Part shown: positions 15,663-23,475 of the stretch, in pieces | Position numbering within the stretch: position 1 is the stretch's first letter | Layout of the letters: every line of letters starts with the position of its first letter | From: Streptomyces sp. S.PB5 | GTDB taxonomy: Bacteria > Actinomycetota > Actinomycetes > Streptomycetales > Streptomycetaceae | Assembly: GCF_030403745.1 (NCBI RefSeq) | Contig: NZ_JAQMWP010000008.1 | Coordinates: forward strand, 1 to 64,000 | Direction: 5' to 3' | DNA: 64,000 nucleotides | Notes under the pieces: generated by a model | Seen by the model: the letters and a program-made list of their open reading frames with translations, nothing else | Databases searched by the model: none | What the model was told of the DNA's origin: nothing | Made by a program: the position numbers and the translations under genes

Positions 15663-15678
15663 GTCACAGACCTGTCAC
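15663..15678. promoter_or_regulatory. AfsQ1 binding site
   Basis: GTCAC-N6-GTCAC, a perfect match to the published AfsQ1 consensus GTnAC-N6-GTnAC. It lies 120 bp upstream of the sigQ start and 109 bp upstream of the afsQ1 start, so it can serve both divergent genes. Confidence 0.85.
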
Positions 15679-15786
15679 AGGGGTCGGCCTCAGGGAGGAC
15701 ACAGCTCGGACACAGAGAGCTGCGCTGCGTGCACGTACCTGTACAGGAGTCGAAACCCGACCCCGCCATGGGCCAGAATGAGCCCC

Positions 15787-16464
15787 GTGCCTTCCCTGTT
15801 GCTGATCGAGGACGACGACGCCATCCGTACCGCCCTGGAGCTGTCTCTGACACGCCAGGGTCACCGGGTTGCCACGGCTGCCACCGGTGAGGACGGTCTG
15901 AAGCTGCTGCGGGAGCAGCGGCCGGACCTGATCGTGCTGGATGTGATGCTGCCCGGCATCGACGGGTTCGAGGTGTGCCGGCGCATCCGGCGCACGGACC
16001 AGTTGCCGATCATTCTGCTGACCGCGCGCAGTGATGACATCGACGTGGTGGTGGGCCTTGAGTCCGGCGCCGACGACTATGTCGTCAAGCCCGTGCAGGG
16101 GCGGGTGCTCGACGCCCGTATCCGTGCCGTGCTGCGGCGCGGCGAGCGGGAGGCCAACGACTCGGCCTCGTTCGGCTCGCTCGTCATCGACCGCGCGGCC
16201 ATGACCGTGACGAAGAACGGCGAGGATCTGCAGCTGACGCCGACCGAGCTGCGGTTGCTCCTTGAGCTGAGCCGGCGGCCCGGGCAGGCCCTCTCCCGGC
16301 AGCAACTGCTGCGTCTCGTCTGGGAGCACGACTACCTCGGTGACTCGCGGCTCGTGGACGCCTGTGTGCAGCGGCTGCGCGCCAAGGTCGAGGACGTGCC
16401 CTCGTCCCCGACCCTGATCCGTACGGTCCGCGGTGTCGGCTACCGGCTGGACACGCCTCAGTGA
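15787..16464 (+). CDS. afsQ1: AfsQ1 response regulator
   Basis: An OmpR/PhoB-type response regulator of 225 residues from GTG 15787, the same length as S. coelicolor AfsQ1. The receiver domain has the acidic pocket IEDDD (residues 7-11), phospho-acceptor D52 in VLDVMLPG, T in LLTARS and K in YVVKPVQG. The winged helix occupies residues about 135-225 (LTPTELRLLLELSRRPGQ, ending VRGVGYRLD). AfsQ1 is a global activator of antibiotic and nitrogen-related genes. The stop overlaps the GTG of afsQ2 (GTGA). A promoter and the AfsQ1 box lie in the 244-bp divergent region. Confidence 0.95.
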   Translation: MPSLLLIEDDDAIRTALELSLTRQGHRVATAATGEDGLKLLREQRPDLIVLDVMLPGIDGFEVCRRIRRTDQLPIILLTARSDDIDVVVGLESGADDYVVKPVQGRVLDARIRAVLRRGEREANDSASFGSLVIDRAAMTVTKNGEDLQLTPTELRLLLELSRRPGQALSRQQLLRLVWEHDYLGDSRLVDACVQRLRAKVEDVPSSPTLIRTVRGVGYRLDTPQ

Positions 16465-18011
16465 CACAAGTGCAAGGGGGGGTCCGCGGCTGGGCCGCGG
16501 CTCGCAAGGGACATCTGTCGCGGCTGCGGTTCACCAGTCTGCGTCTGCGGCTCGTGGTGGTCTTCGGACTTGTGGCGCTCACCGCCGCGGTCTCCGCTTC
16601 CGGGATCGCCTACTGGCTCAACCGCGAGGCCGTGCTCACCCGTACCCAGGACGCGGTGCTGCGCGACTTCCAGCAGGAGATGCAGAACCACGCGGGCCTG
16701 CTGCCCGAGCTCCCCGAACAGTACGAACTCCAGCGCACCGCGGCCGCGATGGCCAACAGCAGCCAGCGCTTCAGCGTGCTGCTCGTCGCCGAGGGCTCCG
16801 ACGGTACGGAACTGTCCTCCAACTCCGGTGCCATGAACGGCTTCTCGCTGCAGGACGTGCCGCAGTCGCTGCGGGCCGCGGTGAACGACGAGCAGAAGGT
16901 CGACTCGTCCAACAAGTACGCGTACCACCTGTACTGGCAGCGGATCGTCGACGACGGCACCCCGTATCTGGTGGCCGGCGCCAAGGTGATCAACGGCGGC
17001 ACCACCGGCTACATGCTCAAGTCCCTCGAACCGGAGGCGAAGGATCTCAACTCCCTCGCCTGGTCGCTCGGTATCGCCACCGGCCTCGCCCTCATCGGCT
17101 CGGCGCTCCTCGCGCAGGCCGCCGCCACGACCGTGCTGAAGCCGGTGCACCGGCTCGGGGTCGCCGCGCGCCGGCTGGGCGAGGGCAAGCTGGACACCCG
17201 GCTCAGGGTCTCCGGCACCGATGAACTCGCCGATCTGTCACGGACGTTCAACGACGCGGCCGAGGCACTGGAGAAACGGGTCGACGACATGGCCGCGCGC
17301 GACGAGGCGTCCCGCCGGTTCGTCGCGGACATGAGCCATGAACTCCGTACGCCCCTCACCGCGATCACCGCCGTCACGGAGATCCTGGAGGAGGAGCTGG
17401 AGGCGGAGTCGGGCTCGGTCGACCCGATGATCGAACCGGCGGTACGGCTGGTGGTCAGCGAGACGCGCCGCCTCAACGACCTCGTCGAGAACCTCATGGA
17501 GGTCACCCGCTTCGACGCGGGCACCGCCAGGCTGGTCCTGGACGACGTCGACGTCGCCGACCAGATCACCGCCTGCATCGACGCCCGGGCCTGGCTGGAC
17601 GCGGTCGACCTCGACGCCGAGCGCGGCATCCACGCCCGGCTCGACCCGCGGCGCCTGGACGTCATCCTGGCCAACCTCATCGGCAACGCGCTCAAGCACG
17701 GCGGGTCGCCGGTGCGGGTCTCGGTCCGCGCCGCGGACCACGAGGTCGTCATCGAGGTGCAGGACCACGGGCCGGGCATCCCCGAGGACGTCCTGCCGCA
17801 CGTCTTCGACCGCTTCTACAAGGCGAGCGCATCCCGCCCCCGCTCCGAGGGCAGCGGCCTCGGCCTCTCCATCGCCCTGGAGAACGCCCACATCCACGGC
17901 GGCGAGATCACCGCCGCGAACTCCGCCGAGGGCGGCGCGGTGTTCACCCTGCGCCTGCCCCGGGACGCGTCGGAGCTGGCCCAGGAGGGCGAGGGGGAGA
18001 AGAGCTCATGA
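16461..18011 (+). CDS. afsQ2: AfsQ2 sensor histidine kinase
   Basis: A 516-residue membrane histidine kinase that overlaps afsQ1 by 4 nt. TM1 is at about residues 28-50 and TM2 at about 195-218, with a ~145-residue extracytoplasmic sensor between them. HAMP follows (TVLKPVHRLGVAARRLGEG), then DHp with phospho-acceptor H293 in DMSHELRTPLTA. The CA domain has the N box LIGNALKHGG, G1 DHGPGIPE, F box FDRFYKA and G2 GSGLGLSI. It phosphorylates AfsQ1. The signal sensed is not evident from the sequence. It overlaps the downstream lipoprotein gene by 4 nt, forming a three-gene operon. Confidence 0.95.
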   Translation: MTQVQGGVRGWAAARKGHLSRLRFTSLRLRLVVVFGLVALTAAVSASGIAYWLNREAVLTRTQDAVLRDFQQEMQNHAGLLPELPEQYELQRTAAAMANSSQRFSVLLVAEGSDGTELSSNSGAMNGFSLQDVPQSLRAAVNDEQKVDSSNKYAYHLYWQRIVDDGTPYLVAGAKVINGGTTGYMLKSLEPEAKDLNSLAWSLGIATGLALIGSALLAQAAATTVLKPVHRLGVAARRLGEGKLDTRLRVSGTDELADLSRTFNDAAEALEKRVDDMAARDEASRRFVADMSHELRTPLTAITAVTEILEEELEAESGSVDPMIEPAVRLVVSETRRLNDLVENLMEVTRFDAGTARLVLDDVDVADQITACIDARAWLDAVDLDAERGIHARLDPRRLDVILANLIGNALKHGGSPVRVSVRAADHEVVIEVQDHGPGIPEDVLPHVFDRFYKASASRPRSEGSGLGLSIALENAHIHGGEITAANSAEGGAVFTLRLPRDASELAQEGEGEKSS

Positions 18012-18646
18012 GCGTACGGCGAGGGCAGGGACGTCAGGGCATGGTGACCGTACGACGGCTGCTGGCGCTGCCCGTGCTGGCGGCGCTGGCCACCGGGTGC
18101 GGCATCCGGGCCACCGAGGTCCCGACCGACTTCGGCCCCGCACCCTCCCGCGTGCACTGCTCGGTCTCCGAGCCGGAGGTGTCCGCGCAGTCCTCGCGCG
18201 GGCTGCCGGTGCAGGTGTTCCTGCTGTGCGGGGCGTCGCTGGTGGCCGTCGACCGGACGGTGCACGTGGAGGACGGTACGGCGGACTCGCAGCGGCGGGT
18301 GCTGGTCGCGCAGGAACTGCTGAACGAGCTGGCGGCGGCGCCCTCGTCCGGCGAGCGGGAGGCCGGGTACTCGACGACGGTCCGCGACGGCATGACGGTG
18401 ACCGGGCCGCGCCCCCAGGACCCCGAGGACACCCTCCGGCTCAGCCACCCGCCGGGCGCCCTCACCAAGTCCGCCCTCTCCCAGATCGTCTGCACCTTCT
18501 CCGACTCCGCGGCCGCCGAGGGCGACGGCTCGGTCATCCTGGGCGGCCCCGACAAGACCCCCCTCCGCAGCTACGAATGCACCGACGAGGTCCGAGCGTC
18601 CCCCACCCGAACGGAACCACCGTCGACGGAGGTCACGGACGGCTGA
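18008..18646 (+). CDS. AfsQ-operon lipoprotein
   Basis: A 212-residue predicted lipoprotein coupled to afsQ2 by an ATGA overlap, as with SCO4905 in S. coelicolor. The signal peptide is best read from the internal Met12 (MVTVRRLLALPVLAALATGC); the lipobox Cys is residue 31 from the first ATG. The mature part contains three further Cys, at VHCSVSE, LLCGAS and IVCTFSD plus YECTDE near the end. The layout recalls GerMN-type lipoproteins, but I see no clear motif. Its location implies a role in AfsQ2 signalling or in the envelope response. The 3' end of the coding sequence overlaps the first, degenerate copy of the 133-bp tandem repeat. Confidence 0.85.
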   Translation: MSVRRGQGRQGMVTVRRLLALPVLAALATGCGIRATEVPTDFGPAPSRVHCSVSEPEVSAQSSRGLPVQVFLLCGASLVAVDRTVHVEDGTADSQRRVLVAQELLNELAAAPSSGEREAGYSTTVRDGMTVTGPRPQDPEDTLRLSHPPGALTKSALSQIVCTFSDSAAAEGDGSVILGGPDKTPLRSYECTDEVRASPTRTEPPSTEVTDG

Positions 18647-19115
18647 CGGGGGCGGCCACTCGGGGACGGCATGCTGCGGCCGCATGGGCGCGGCGGCGAA
18701 TCACGGCCGCACAGAGCGGCGGACGGTGACCGCCGGCGGACGCACATGGGGTGAGGGTCCGCGGACACGCCAGGGCCACGGACGGTGACGCCCGAGGGGG
18801 CCAATGGCGGCGCACGCCGGGTGACGGGCCTACGGCCGCACGAGGCGGCGGAGACGAGGCGCCGGGGGCGGGTCACCCGTGGGACGACGCACCCCGGACA
18901 CGCCAGGGCCACCGATGGCACCGCCCGAGGGAGCCGGTGGCGGATGCACGTGCGGTGACCGCTACGGCCGCACAAGCGCGGCGGAGACGGGACGCCCGAG
19001 GGCCGTCACACATGGGGCGGCAAACCCCGGACACGCCAGGACCACCGACTGCGGCGCCCGAGGGGGCCGGTGGCGGATGTGCGCGGGGTGACAGGCCACG
19101 GTCGCACGGCAGTCG
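18627..19115. repeat. 133-bp tandem repeat array
   Basis: Copies begin CCGCGGACACGCCAGGGCCA at 18759, CCCCGGACACGCCAGGGCCA at 18892 and CCCCGGACACGCCAGGACCA at 19025, spaced exactly 133 bp apart. Each runs through CGCCCGAGGG, CGGTGGCGGATG (CCAATGGCGGCG in the first), TACGGCCGCAC and GCGGCGGAGACG. A more diverged copy precedes them from about 18627, inside the end of the lipoprotein gene, and the last copy is cut short near 19115. 133 is not a multiple of 3 and none of the overlapping reading frames looks like protein. The rest of the gap to 19244 holds nothing I recognise. Confidence 0.9.
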
Positions 19116-19244
19116 CTCGCGGCCCGGTCAAGGGTGGGTCGGGCCTGCTGGACGTGGGTGTGTCGAGTGGCTCGGGTGGGGTGTGTCGGACGCCTCATCC
19201 GGGTGCCCGGAACCGATCCCGCCGCACGCGGCGTCTAGGGGGGC

Positions 19245-19796
19245 GTGCAGCGTCAAGGCTCCATCGGCAGCAGCGCCGTGATCCGTATGCGTGCGACAGG
19301 GGGTGTCCTCCTTGTCGCACACCTCGCGTTCGTCGCCTGGCTGACCCTGCGCCCTCTGGACGTCCCGTGGATGACGCCCCCGAACCTGACCCCGCTCGCC
19401 GGTATCCGGGCCGACCTGGCACTCGGCTGGCCGCAGGCGGCGCGGCGGATCGCGGAGGGGCTCGCTCTCCTCGCCCCGCTGGGCGTCCTGCTCCCGCTGG
19501 CCCACGGCAGGCTGTACGTCTCCCCGCTCGCGTCTCTGATCCGTTCGGTCGCCGCGGGCGCCCTGATCTCGCTGGGCATCGAGCTGCTCCAGACCGGCGT
19601 CCCCGGTCAGGTCGTCGACATCGACTCGGTGCTCCTGAACACCGTCGGTGTGGCGCTCGCCCACGCCGCCTTCATCCCGGCCGGCCGCGCCTGGCTCCGC
19701 CGCAGGTCCCGCTCCCTCAAGCCGGCACCCGTCCGCAAGGAGGACGCGGCTCAGGGTCGTACCCCGACGATTCCCAGGGTCGGGATCGCACCGTAG
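19245..19796 (+). CDS. VanZ-family membrane protein
   Basis: A 183-residue protein from GTG 19245; GTG 19278 or ATG 19287 are alternatives close to the first membrane segment. Four hydrophobic segments are visible and the VanZ signature GQVVDIDSVLLNTVGVALAH is present. VanZ proteins are linked to glycopeptide tolerance and envelope functions of unclear chemistry. The C-terminal ~35 residues are basic. An AGGGGGG stretch lies immediately before the first GTG. Confidence 0.8.
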   Translation: MQRQGSIGSSAVIRMRATGGVLLVAHLAFVAWLTLRPLDVPWMTPPNLTPLAGIRADLALGWPQAARRIAEGLALLAPLGVLLPLAHGRLYVSPLASLIRSVAAGALISLGIELLQTGVPGQVVDIDSVLLNTVGVALAHAAFIPAGRAWLRRRSRSLKPAPVRKEDAAQGRTPTIPRVGIAP

Positions 19797-19889
19797 AGCG
19801 ACGCTTCGTCCCCTTCGTCTCCGTAGCGTTGAAGGCAGATGAGGAAGCCGGAAAGGCCGCCTCCCACGACGCTCACGAAGGAGCCGCAC

Positions 19890-20099
19890 ATGTCCCGCCT
19901 TGCCCGCCCCACCAACGGCCGCATGATCGGCGGAGTGTGTGCCGCGCTGGCACGGCGCTTCGGCACCTCGGCCACCACGATGCGAGTGATCTTCCTGCTG
20001 TCCTGTCTGCTGCCGGGTCCGCAGTTCCTGCTCTACATAGCGCTGTGGATCCTGTTCCCGTCCGAGGACAAGGCCGACCGGACCCAGGCCGCCTGGTAA
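19890..20099 (+). CDS. PspC-domain membrane protein
   Basis: A 69-residue protein from ATG 19890 with GAAGGAG 6 nt upstream. It is essentially one PspC domain: the basic start RPTNGRMIGGVCAALARRFG, then two hydrophobic stretches (TTMRVIFLLSCLLPG and QFLLYIALWILFP). Such proteins sense or buffer membrane stress. It is convergent with the small secreted protein gene, and a bidirectional hairpin lies between them. Confidence 0.85.
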   Translation: MSRLARPTNGRMIGGVCAALARRFGTSATTMRVIFLLSCLLPGPQFLLYIALWILFPSEDKADRTQAAW

Positions 20100-20120
20100 C
20101 TCCCGTACACGCAGACGCCG

Positions 20121-20154
20121 ATGGGGCGCACCCCGGACAACGGGTGCGCCCCAT
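20121..20154. terminator. bidirectional terminator
   Basis: ATGGGGCGCACCC (20121-20133) and GGGTGCGCCCCAT (20142-20154) form a perfect 13-bp stem with an 8-nt loop. It lies between the convergent pspC-like gene and the small secreted protein gene. Confidence 0.85.
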
Positions 20155-20172
20155 CAGGGCATTCGGCTGCGG

Positions 20173-20532
20173 TCAGCCGAGCGGGAGCCCGTTGACCGGC
20201 AGGCCCTGCGTCGGCAGGCCGGTCTTACCGACCGGGAGTCCGCCCAGCAGGCCCGCGACCGGCTTGGCCGGACCGTCGGCGAGGGCGCCCTGAGCGGCCG
20301 GCGCCACCGCGGCCAGGCTCGTGGCGACCGCCGGCTGCGCCTGCGACAGGGCCTCGCCGGCAACCGGCAGCGCCTTGGCGACGTTCTGCGCCGGGAGCGT
20401 CTGGGTGACGGTGTCCAGCGCCTGGGAGGCGTCCGGAACGGTCGGCGCGGCGTTCGCGGCGCCCGCGCCGGCGGCGGCGAAGGCGGCACCGAGGGCAGCG
20501 ACACCGAGGGTCTTGGCAGCAGACTGCTTCAT
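20173..20532 (-). CDS. small secreted Ala/Pro/Leu-rich protein
   Basis: A 119-residue protein from ATG 20532. It has a clear Sec signal peptide with cleavage likely after AGAANA (residue ~28). The mature part is of low complexity, rich in Ala, Val, Pro and Gln (TVTQTLPAQNVAKALPVAGE). It ends in a Gly-Leu-Pro repeat (GLLGGLPVGKTGLP, TQGLPVNGLPLG). There are no Cys and no enzymatic motif. Proteins with this MKQSAAKTLG-type start are found in many streptomycetes and are sometimes mislabelled ATP-binding. A structural or envelope role is plausible. The 140-bp space to the add stop holds no gene. Confidence 0.75.
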   Translation of the reverse strand: MKQSAAKTLGVAALGAAFAAAGAGAANAAPTVPDASQALDTVTQTLPAQNVAKALPVAGEALSQAQPAVATSLAAVAPAAQGALADGPAKPVAGLLGGLPVGKTGLPTQGLPVNGLPLG

Positions 20533-20672
20533 GAAAATGCGTCCTCGAAATGGGATGACGTGGGTGTGAGCGGTCCATGAACGTAAACACGCACAGGCAC
20601 CCGCCGCAAACATCGAAATGCGGACGGATGGTGGACACCCGTCCGCATTCCGATTTCCGAGGCGTCCCCCGA

Positions 20673-21836
20673 TCAGCCCTCCGACTCTACGGAACCGCTG
20701 GTGGACGCGGTCTGCTGGAACAGCCATTCGGACTTCAGCTCGGCATATCCGGGCTTGATGACGTCATTGATCATCGCGAGTCGTTCATCGAAAGGAATGA
20801 ACGCTGATTTCATCGCATTGACGGAGAACCACTGCATGTCGTCGAGCGTGTAGCCGAATGCTCCGACCAGATGCTCGAATTCCCGGCTCATGCTGGTCCC
20901 GGACATCAGCCGGTTGTCGGTGTTCACGGTGGCCCGGAAGTGCAGCCGCCGCAGCAGCCCGATGGGGTGCTCGGCGTAGGAGTCGGCGGCGCCGGTCTGG
21001 AGGTTGGAGCTGGGGCACAGCTCCAGCGGGATCCGCTTGTCGCGGACATAGGAGGCGAGCCGGCCGAGCTTGACCGAGCCGTCGGCGTGGACCTGGATGT
21101 CGTCGATGATGCGGACGCCGTGACCGAGCCGGTCGGCGCCGCACCACTGCAGGGCCTGCCAGATGGAGGGGAGCCCGAAGGCCTCACCGGCATGGATGGT
21201 GAAGTGGTTGTTCTCGCGCTTGAGGTACTCGAACGCGTCGAGGTGCCGGGTGGGCGGGAATCCGGCCTCGGCGCCCGCGATGTCGAAGCCCACCACCCCC
21301 AAGTCCCGGTAGCGGTTGGCGAGTTCGGCGATCTCCAGGGCGCGGGCGGCGTGCCGCATCGCGGTGAGCAGGGCGCCGACACGGATGCGGTTCCCGCCCG
21401 CGCGGGCGATCCGCTCGCCTTCCCGGAAGCCCTCGTTGACGGCCTCGACGACTTCTTCGAGGCTCAGCCCGCCTTCGAGATGCTGCTCGGGCGCGTACCG
21501 CACCTCGGCGTAGACGACTCCGTCGGCGGCGAGGTCCTCGGCGCACTCGGCGGCGACCCGCACCAGGGCCTCGCGGGTCTGCATGACGCCCACGGTGTGC
21601 GAGAAGGTCTCCAAGTACCGTTCCAGCGAGCCGGAGTCGGCGGCCTCGCGGAACCAGGCGCCCAGCTTGTCGGCGTCCGTCTCGGGGAGTTGGGAGTACC
21701 CGGTGGCCCGGGCGAGCTCGACGATGGTGCCGGGCCGGAGCCCGCCGTCGAGGTGATCGTGCAGCAGAACCTTGGGTGCCCGGCGGATCTGGTCCGAGCT
21801 CGGGGTGGTTCCCGTCCGGTCATTCTGGCTCGTCAT
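20673..21836 (-). CDS. add: adenosine deaminase
   Basis: A 387-residue adenosine deaminase converting (deoxy)adenosine to (deoxy)inosine, the substrate of the punA product. Zn ligands are HDH in LLHDHLDGGLRP, the His of TIHAGEAFGLPS and the Asp of NTDN. The catalytic His-Glu elements are in ADRLGHGVRI and HAGEA. The usual NTDD reads NTDN in TVNTDNRLMSG, so the second Asp is Asn; this variant appears in a recognised ADA subgroup and need not abolish activity. ATG 21836 is 17 bp from the palindromic operator, and TACAGT ends 6 nt before the ATG, which favours a leaderless mRNA. Confidence 0.95.
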   Translation of the reverse strand: MTSQNDRTGTTPSSDQIRRAPKVLLHDHLDGGLRPGTIVELARATGYSQLPETDADKLGAWFREAADSGSLERYLETFSHTVGVMQTREALVRVAAECAEDLAADGVVYAEVRYAPEQHLEGGLSLEEVVEAVNEGFREGERIARAGGNRIRVGALLTAMRHAARALEIAELANRYRDLGVVGFDIAGAEAGFPPTRHLDAFEYLKRENNHFTIHAGEAFGLPSIWQALQWCGADRLGHGVRIIDDIQVHADGSVKLGRLASYVRDKRIPLELCPSSNLQTGAADSYAEHPIGLLRRLHFRATVNTDNRLMSGTSMSREFEHLVGAFGYTLDDMQWFSVNAMKSAFIPFDERLAMINDVIKPGYAELKSEWLFQQTASTSGSVESEG

Positions 21837-21852
21837 CTCCGCACTGTAACTC

Positions 21853-21864
21853 CTACGCGCGTAG
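21853..21864. promoter_or_regulatory. nucleoside-regulon palindrome, add copy
   Basis: CTACGCGCGTAG, a perfect palindrome. Read towards add (minus strand), it is followed by GAGTTACAGT and then GCGGAG-ATG. Candidate -10s are TAGGAG, overlapping the palindrome, and TACAGT, 4 bp after it. Confidence 0.7.
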
Positions 21865-21949
21865 ATCGCGCGCTGTACAACTCCGCCGATACGTAACGGT
21901 GACCGCCCCGACGGGTGGAGTACACCGACGCTTCTGACACTGTTCTGTC

Positions 21950-22711
21950 ATGGCACAGCAAGCGACGCCGGTTCGCACGGCCCGGCTGGGGCGGGCGCTC
22001 GGTCCGGAACCGACGGCGGTGAGCGGGGTGGTGCTGCTGCTCCCCGGCGGCGAGGCGACCTCGGACCGCAGACCGTCCCCCATGATGGCGGCCGCCTCCG
22101 TCCGCGGCCTCGGCCGCCGGCTGACCCGCGCGGGCCGCGCGGAGGGTCTGGCCGCCCATGTCGTCCACTACCGCTACCGCGGCTGGAACGGCACCGAGGC
22201 CCATCTCGCCCGGGACGCCGACTGGGCGGTGGCGGAGGTCGTACGGCGTTACGGCGACGTCCCCGTCTGTCTCGTCGGTATCGACATGGGCGCCCGGGCC
22301 GCGCTGCACGCGGGTGGTCACGAGGCCGTCAACTCCGTGCTGGCGATCGCCCCTTGGCTGCCCGAGGAGGATGTGGCCGCACCCCCCGAACCGGTGAAGC
22401 AGCTCGCGGGCCGCCGGGTTCTGCTGGTGCACGGCACGAACGACGAACGCACCGACCCCGAGCTGTCGTTCCGGCTCGCGGCGCGGGCGAAGAAGGCGAA
22501 CCGGGATGTGTGCCGGTTCGAAGTGCACTCCGACAAGCACGCGTTGCGCCAGCACCGGGAAGAAGTCCTGGCGCTCGCCGAGGACTTCGTGATGGGCTCG
22601 CTGTTCGGGCGGGCGTTCTCCCGCCCGGTCGAGGACGCGCTGGCCGCGCCGCCGCCGCTGGGGCTGCGGATGCCGCTGGCGGCGGGCTTCGGGCGGTCAC
22701 TGCGCCGGTAG
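21950..22711 (+). CDS. alpha/beta-hydrolase-fold protein with Asp at the nucleophile position
   Basis: A 253-residue alpha/beta-hydrolase-like protein divergent from add. The strand-turn motif GVVLLLPGGEATSD supplies an oxyanion region. The nucleophile elbow reads VGIDMGARAAL, with Asp where lipases and esterases have Ser. The acid position fits the Asp in HGTNDERTDP and the His fits SDKHALRQH. Asp nucleophiles occur in haloalkane dehalogenases and epoxide hydrolases, but overall similarity is to dienelactone-hydrolase-like proteins. No substrate can be proposed. No Shine-Dalgarno is evident at ATG 21950. Confidence 0.75.
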   Translation: MAQQATPVRTARLGRALGPEPTAVSGVVLLLPGGEATSDRRPSPMMAAASVRGLGRRLTRAGRAEGLAAHVVHYRYRGWNGTEAHLARDADWAVAEVVRRYGDVPVCLVGIDMGARAALHAGGHEAVNSVLAIAPWLPEEDVAAPPEPVKQLAGRRVLLVHGTNDERTDPELSFRLAARAKKANRDVCRFEVHSDKHALRQHREEVLALAEDFVMGSLFGRAFSRPVEDALAAPPPLGLRMPLAAGFGRSLRR

Positions 22712-22765
22712 TCGGCCTTCCCACTCGCTTCACACCCCTCTCATAACCCCCTTGCAACCTCTTAC

Positions 22766-22780
22766 TGAAAATGATTATCG
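22766..22780. promoter_or_regulatory. Zur-like box
   Basis: TGAAAATGATTATCG lies 50 bp upstream of the first gene of the metal ABC transporter operon. It resembles the actinobacterial Zur operator core TGAAAATGATTTTCA, with 12-13 of 15 positions alike. Zinc repression of the operon is therefore expected. Confidence 0.65.
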
Positions 22781-22830
22781 TCTTTACGTGCCCACGGGGG
22801 GCATGTCCATGACCTAAGAGGGGTCCTCTT

Positions 22831-23475
22831 TTGCGTACCCGCAACCGCCTGCTGACCGTCGCCGGTCTCGCCGCCGCCACGCTCGCCACCGCCGGTCTCA
22901 ACAGCTCGGCGTTCGCCGCGACCACGCTGTCGTCCGGCCACGTCGACGTCCTCGACGCCGACTGGGACGGCTCGGCGCTGAGCCTGCACACCCACGACGA
23001 GGAGACCGACACCGAGTACGACCCGGCGGACGTCACCCTCGCCGTACCGGCCGCCGCGAAGGTCGCCAACCCCGGCTACTCCTTCCTCGGCGCGGGCAGC
23101 CAGGTCTGGCTGCTGCCGGACACCCAGGCCGAGGCGACCGCCGCCGGGGTGCTCTTCCCCGGCATCTCCACCGAGCACCTCACCACGGGGGTCTTCGCCA
23201 GCAACAACGTCACCTTCACGCTGGTCAGCGCCACTCGCAACGGCGCGGCCACCGAGGACTTCAGCGTCTACGCGGGCAGCGGCAGCCGCTGGTTCGACAG
23301 TGACACCGCCACCAGCAGCTTCAAGTCCAGAACCTTCGCCGTCGCCACCCACAACCACGCCAACTGGGCCTTCGAGGAGGCCGGTACCTACAAGCTGACG
23401 TTCCGGGTCAGCGGCACGGTCGGCGGGGCCGCCAAGACCGCCACCTCGACCTACACCGTCGTCGTCAGCTCGTGA
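22831..23475 (+). CDS. secreted choice-of-anchor M (anchored-repeat) protein
   Basis: A 214-residue secreted protein from TTG 22831, with AAGAGGGG 7 nt upstream. The signal peptide is about 29 residues (cleavage near SSAFA-A). The mature part is a single actinobacterial surface repeat of the choice-of-anchor M type: LSSGHVDVLDADWDGSALSL at the start, then GAGSQVWLLPDTQ, and ATHNHANWAFEEAGTYKLTF with a His-x-His. There is no membrane anchor or sorting signal, so it should be released or held by the neighbouring anchored proteins. It is first in the operon and overlaps the next gene by 4 nt. Confidence 0.85.
   Translation: MRTRNRLLTVAGLAAATLATAGLNSSAFAATTLSSGHVDVLDADWDGSALSLHTHDEETDTEYDPADVTLAVPAAAKVANPGYSFLGAGSQVWLLPDTQAEATAAGVLFPGISTEHLTTGVFASNNVTFTLVSATRNGAATEDFSVYAGSGSRWFDSDTATSSFKSRTFAVATHNHANWAFEEAGTYKLTFRVSGTVGGAAKTATSTYTVVVSS

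Noticed and set aside
18751..19281. Open reading frames across the 133-bp repeat array
   Set aside because: They consist of the repeat read in shifting frames, have no Shine-Dalgarno, and show Arg/Gly/Pro bias typical of non-coding GC-rich DNA. The period is not a multiple of three.
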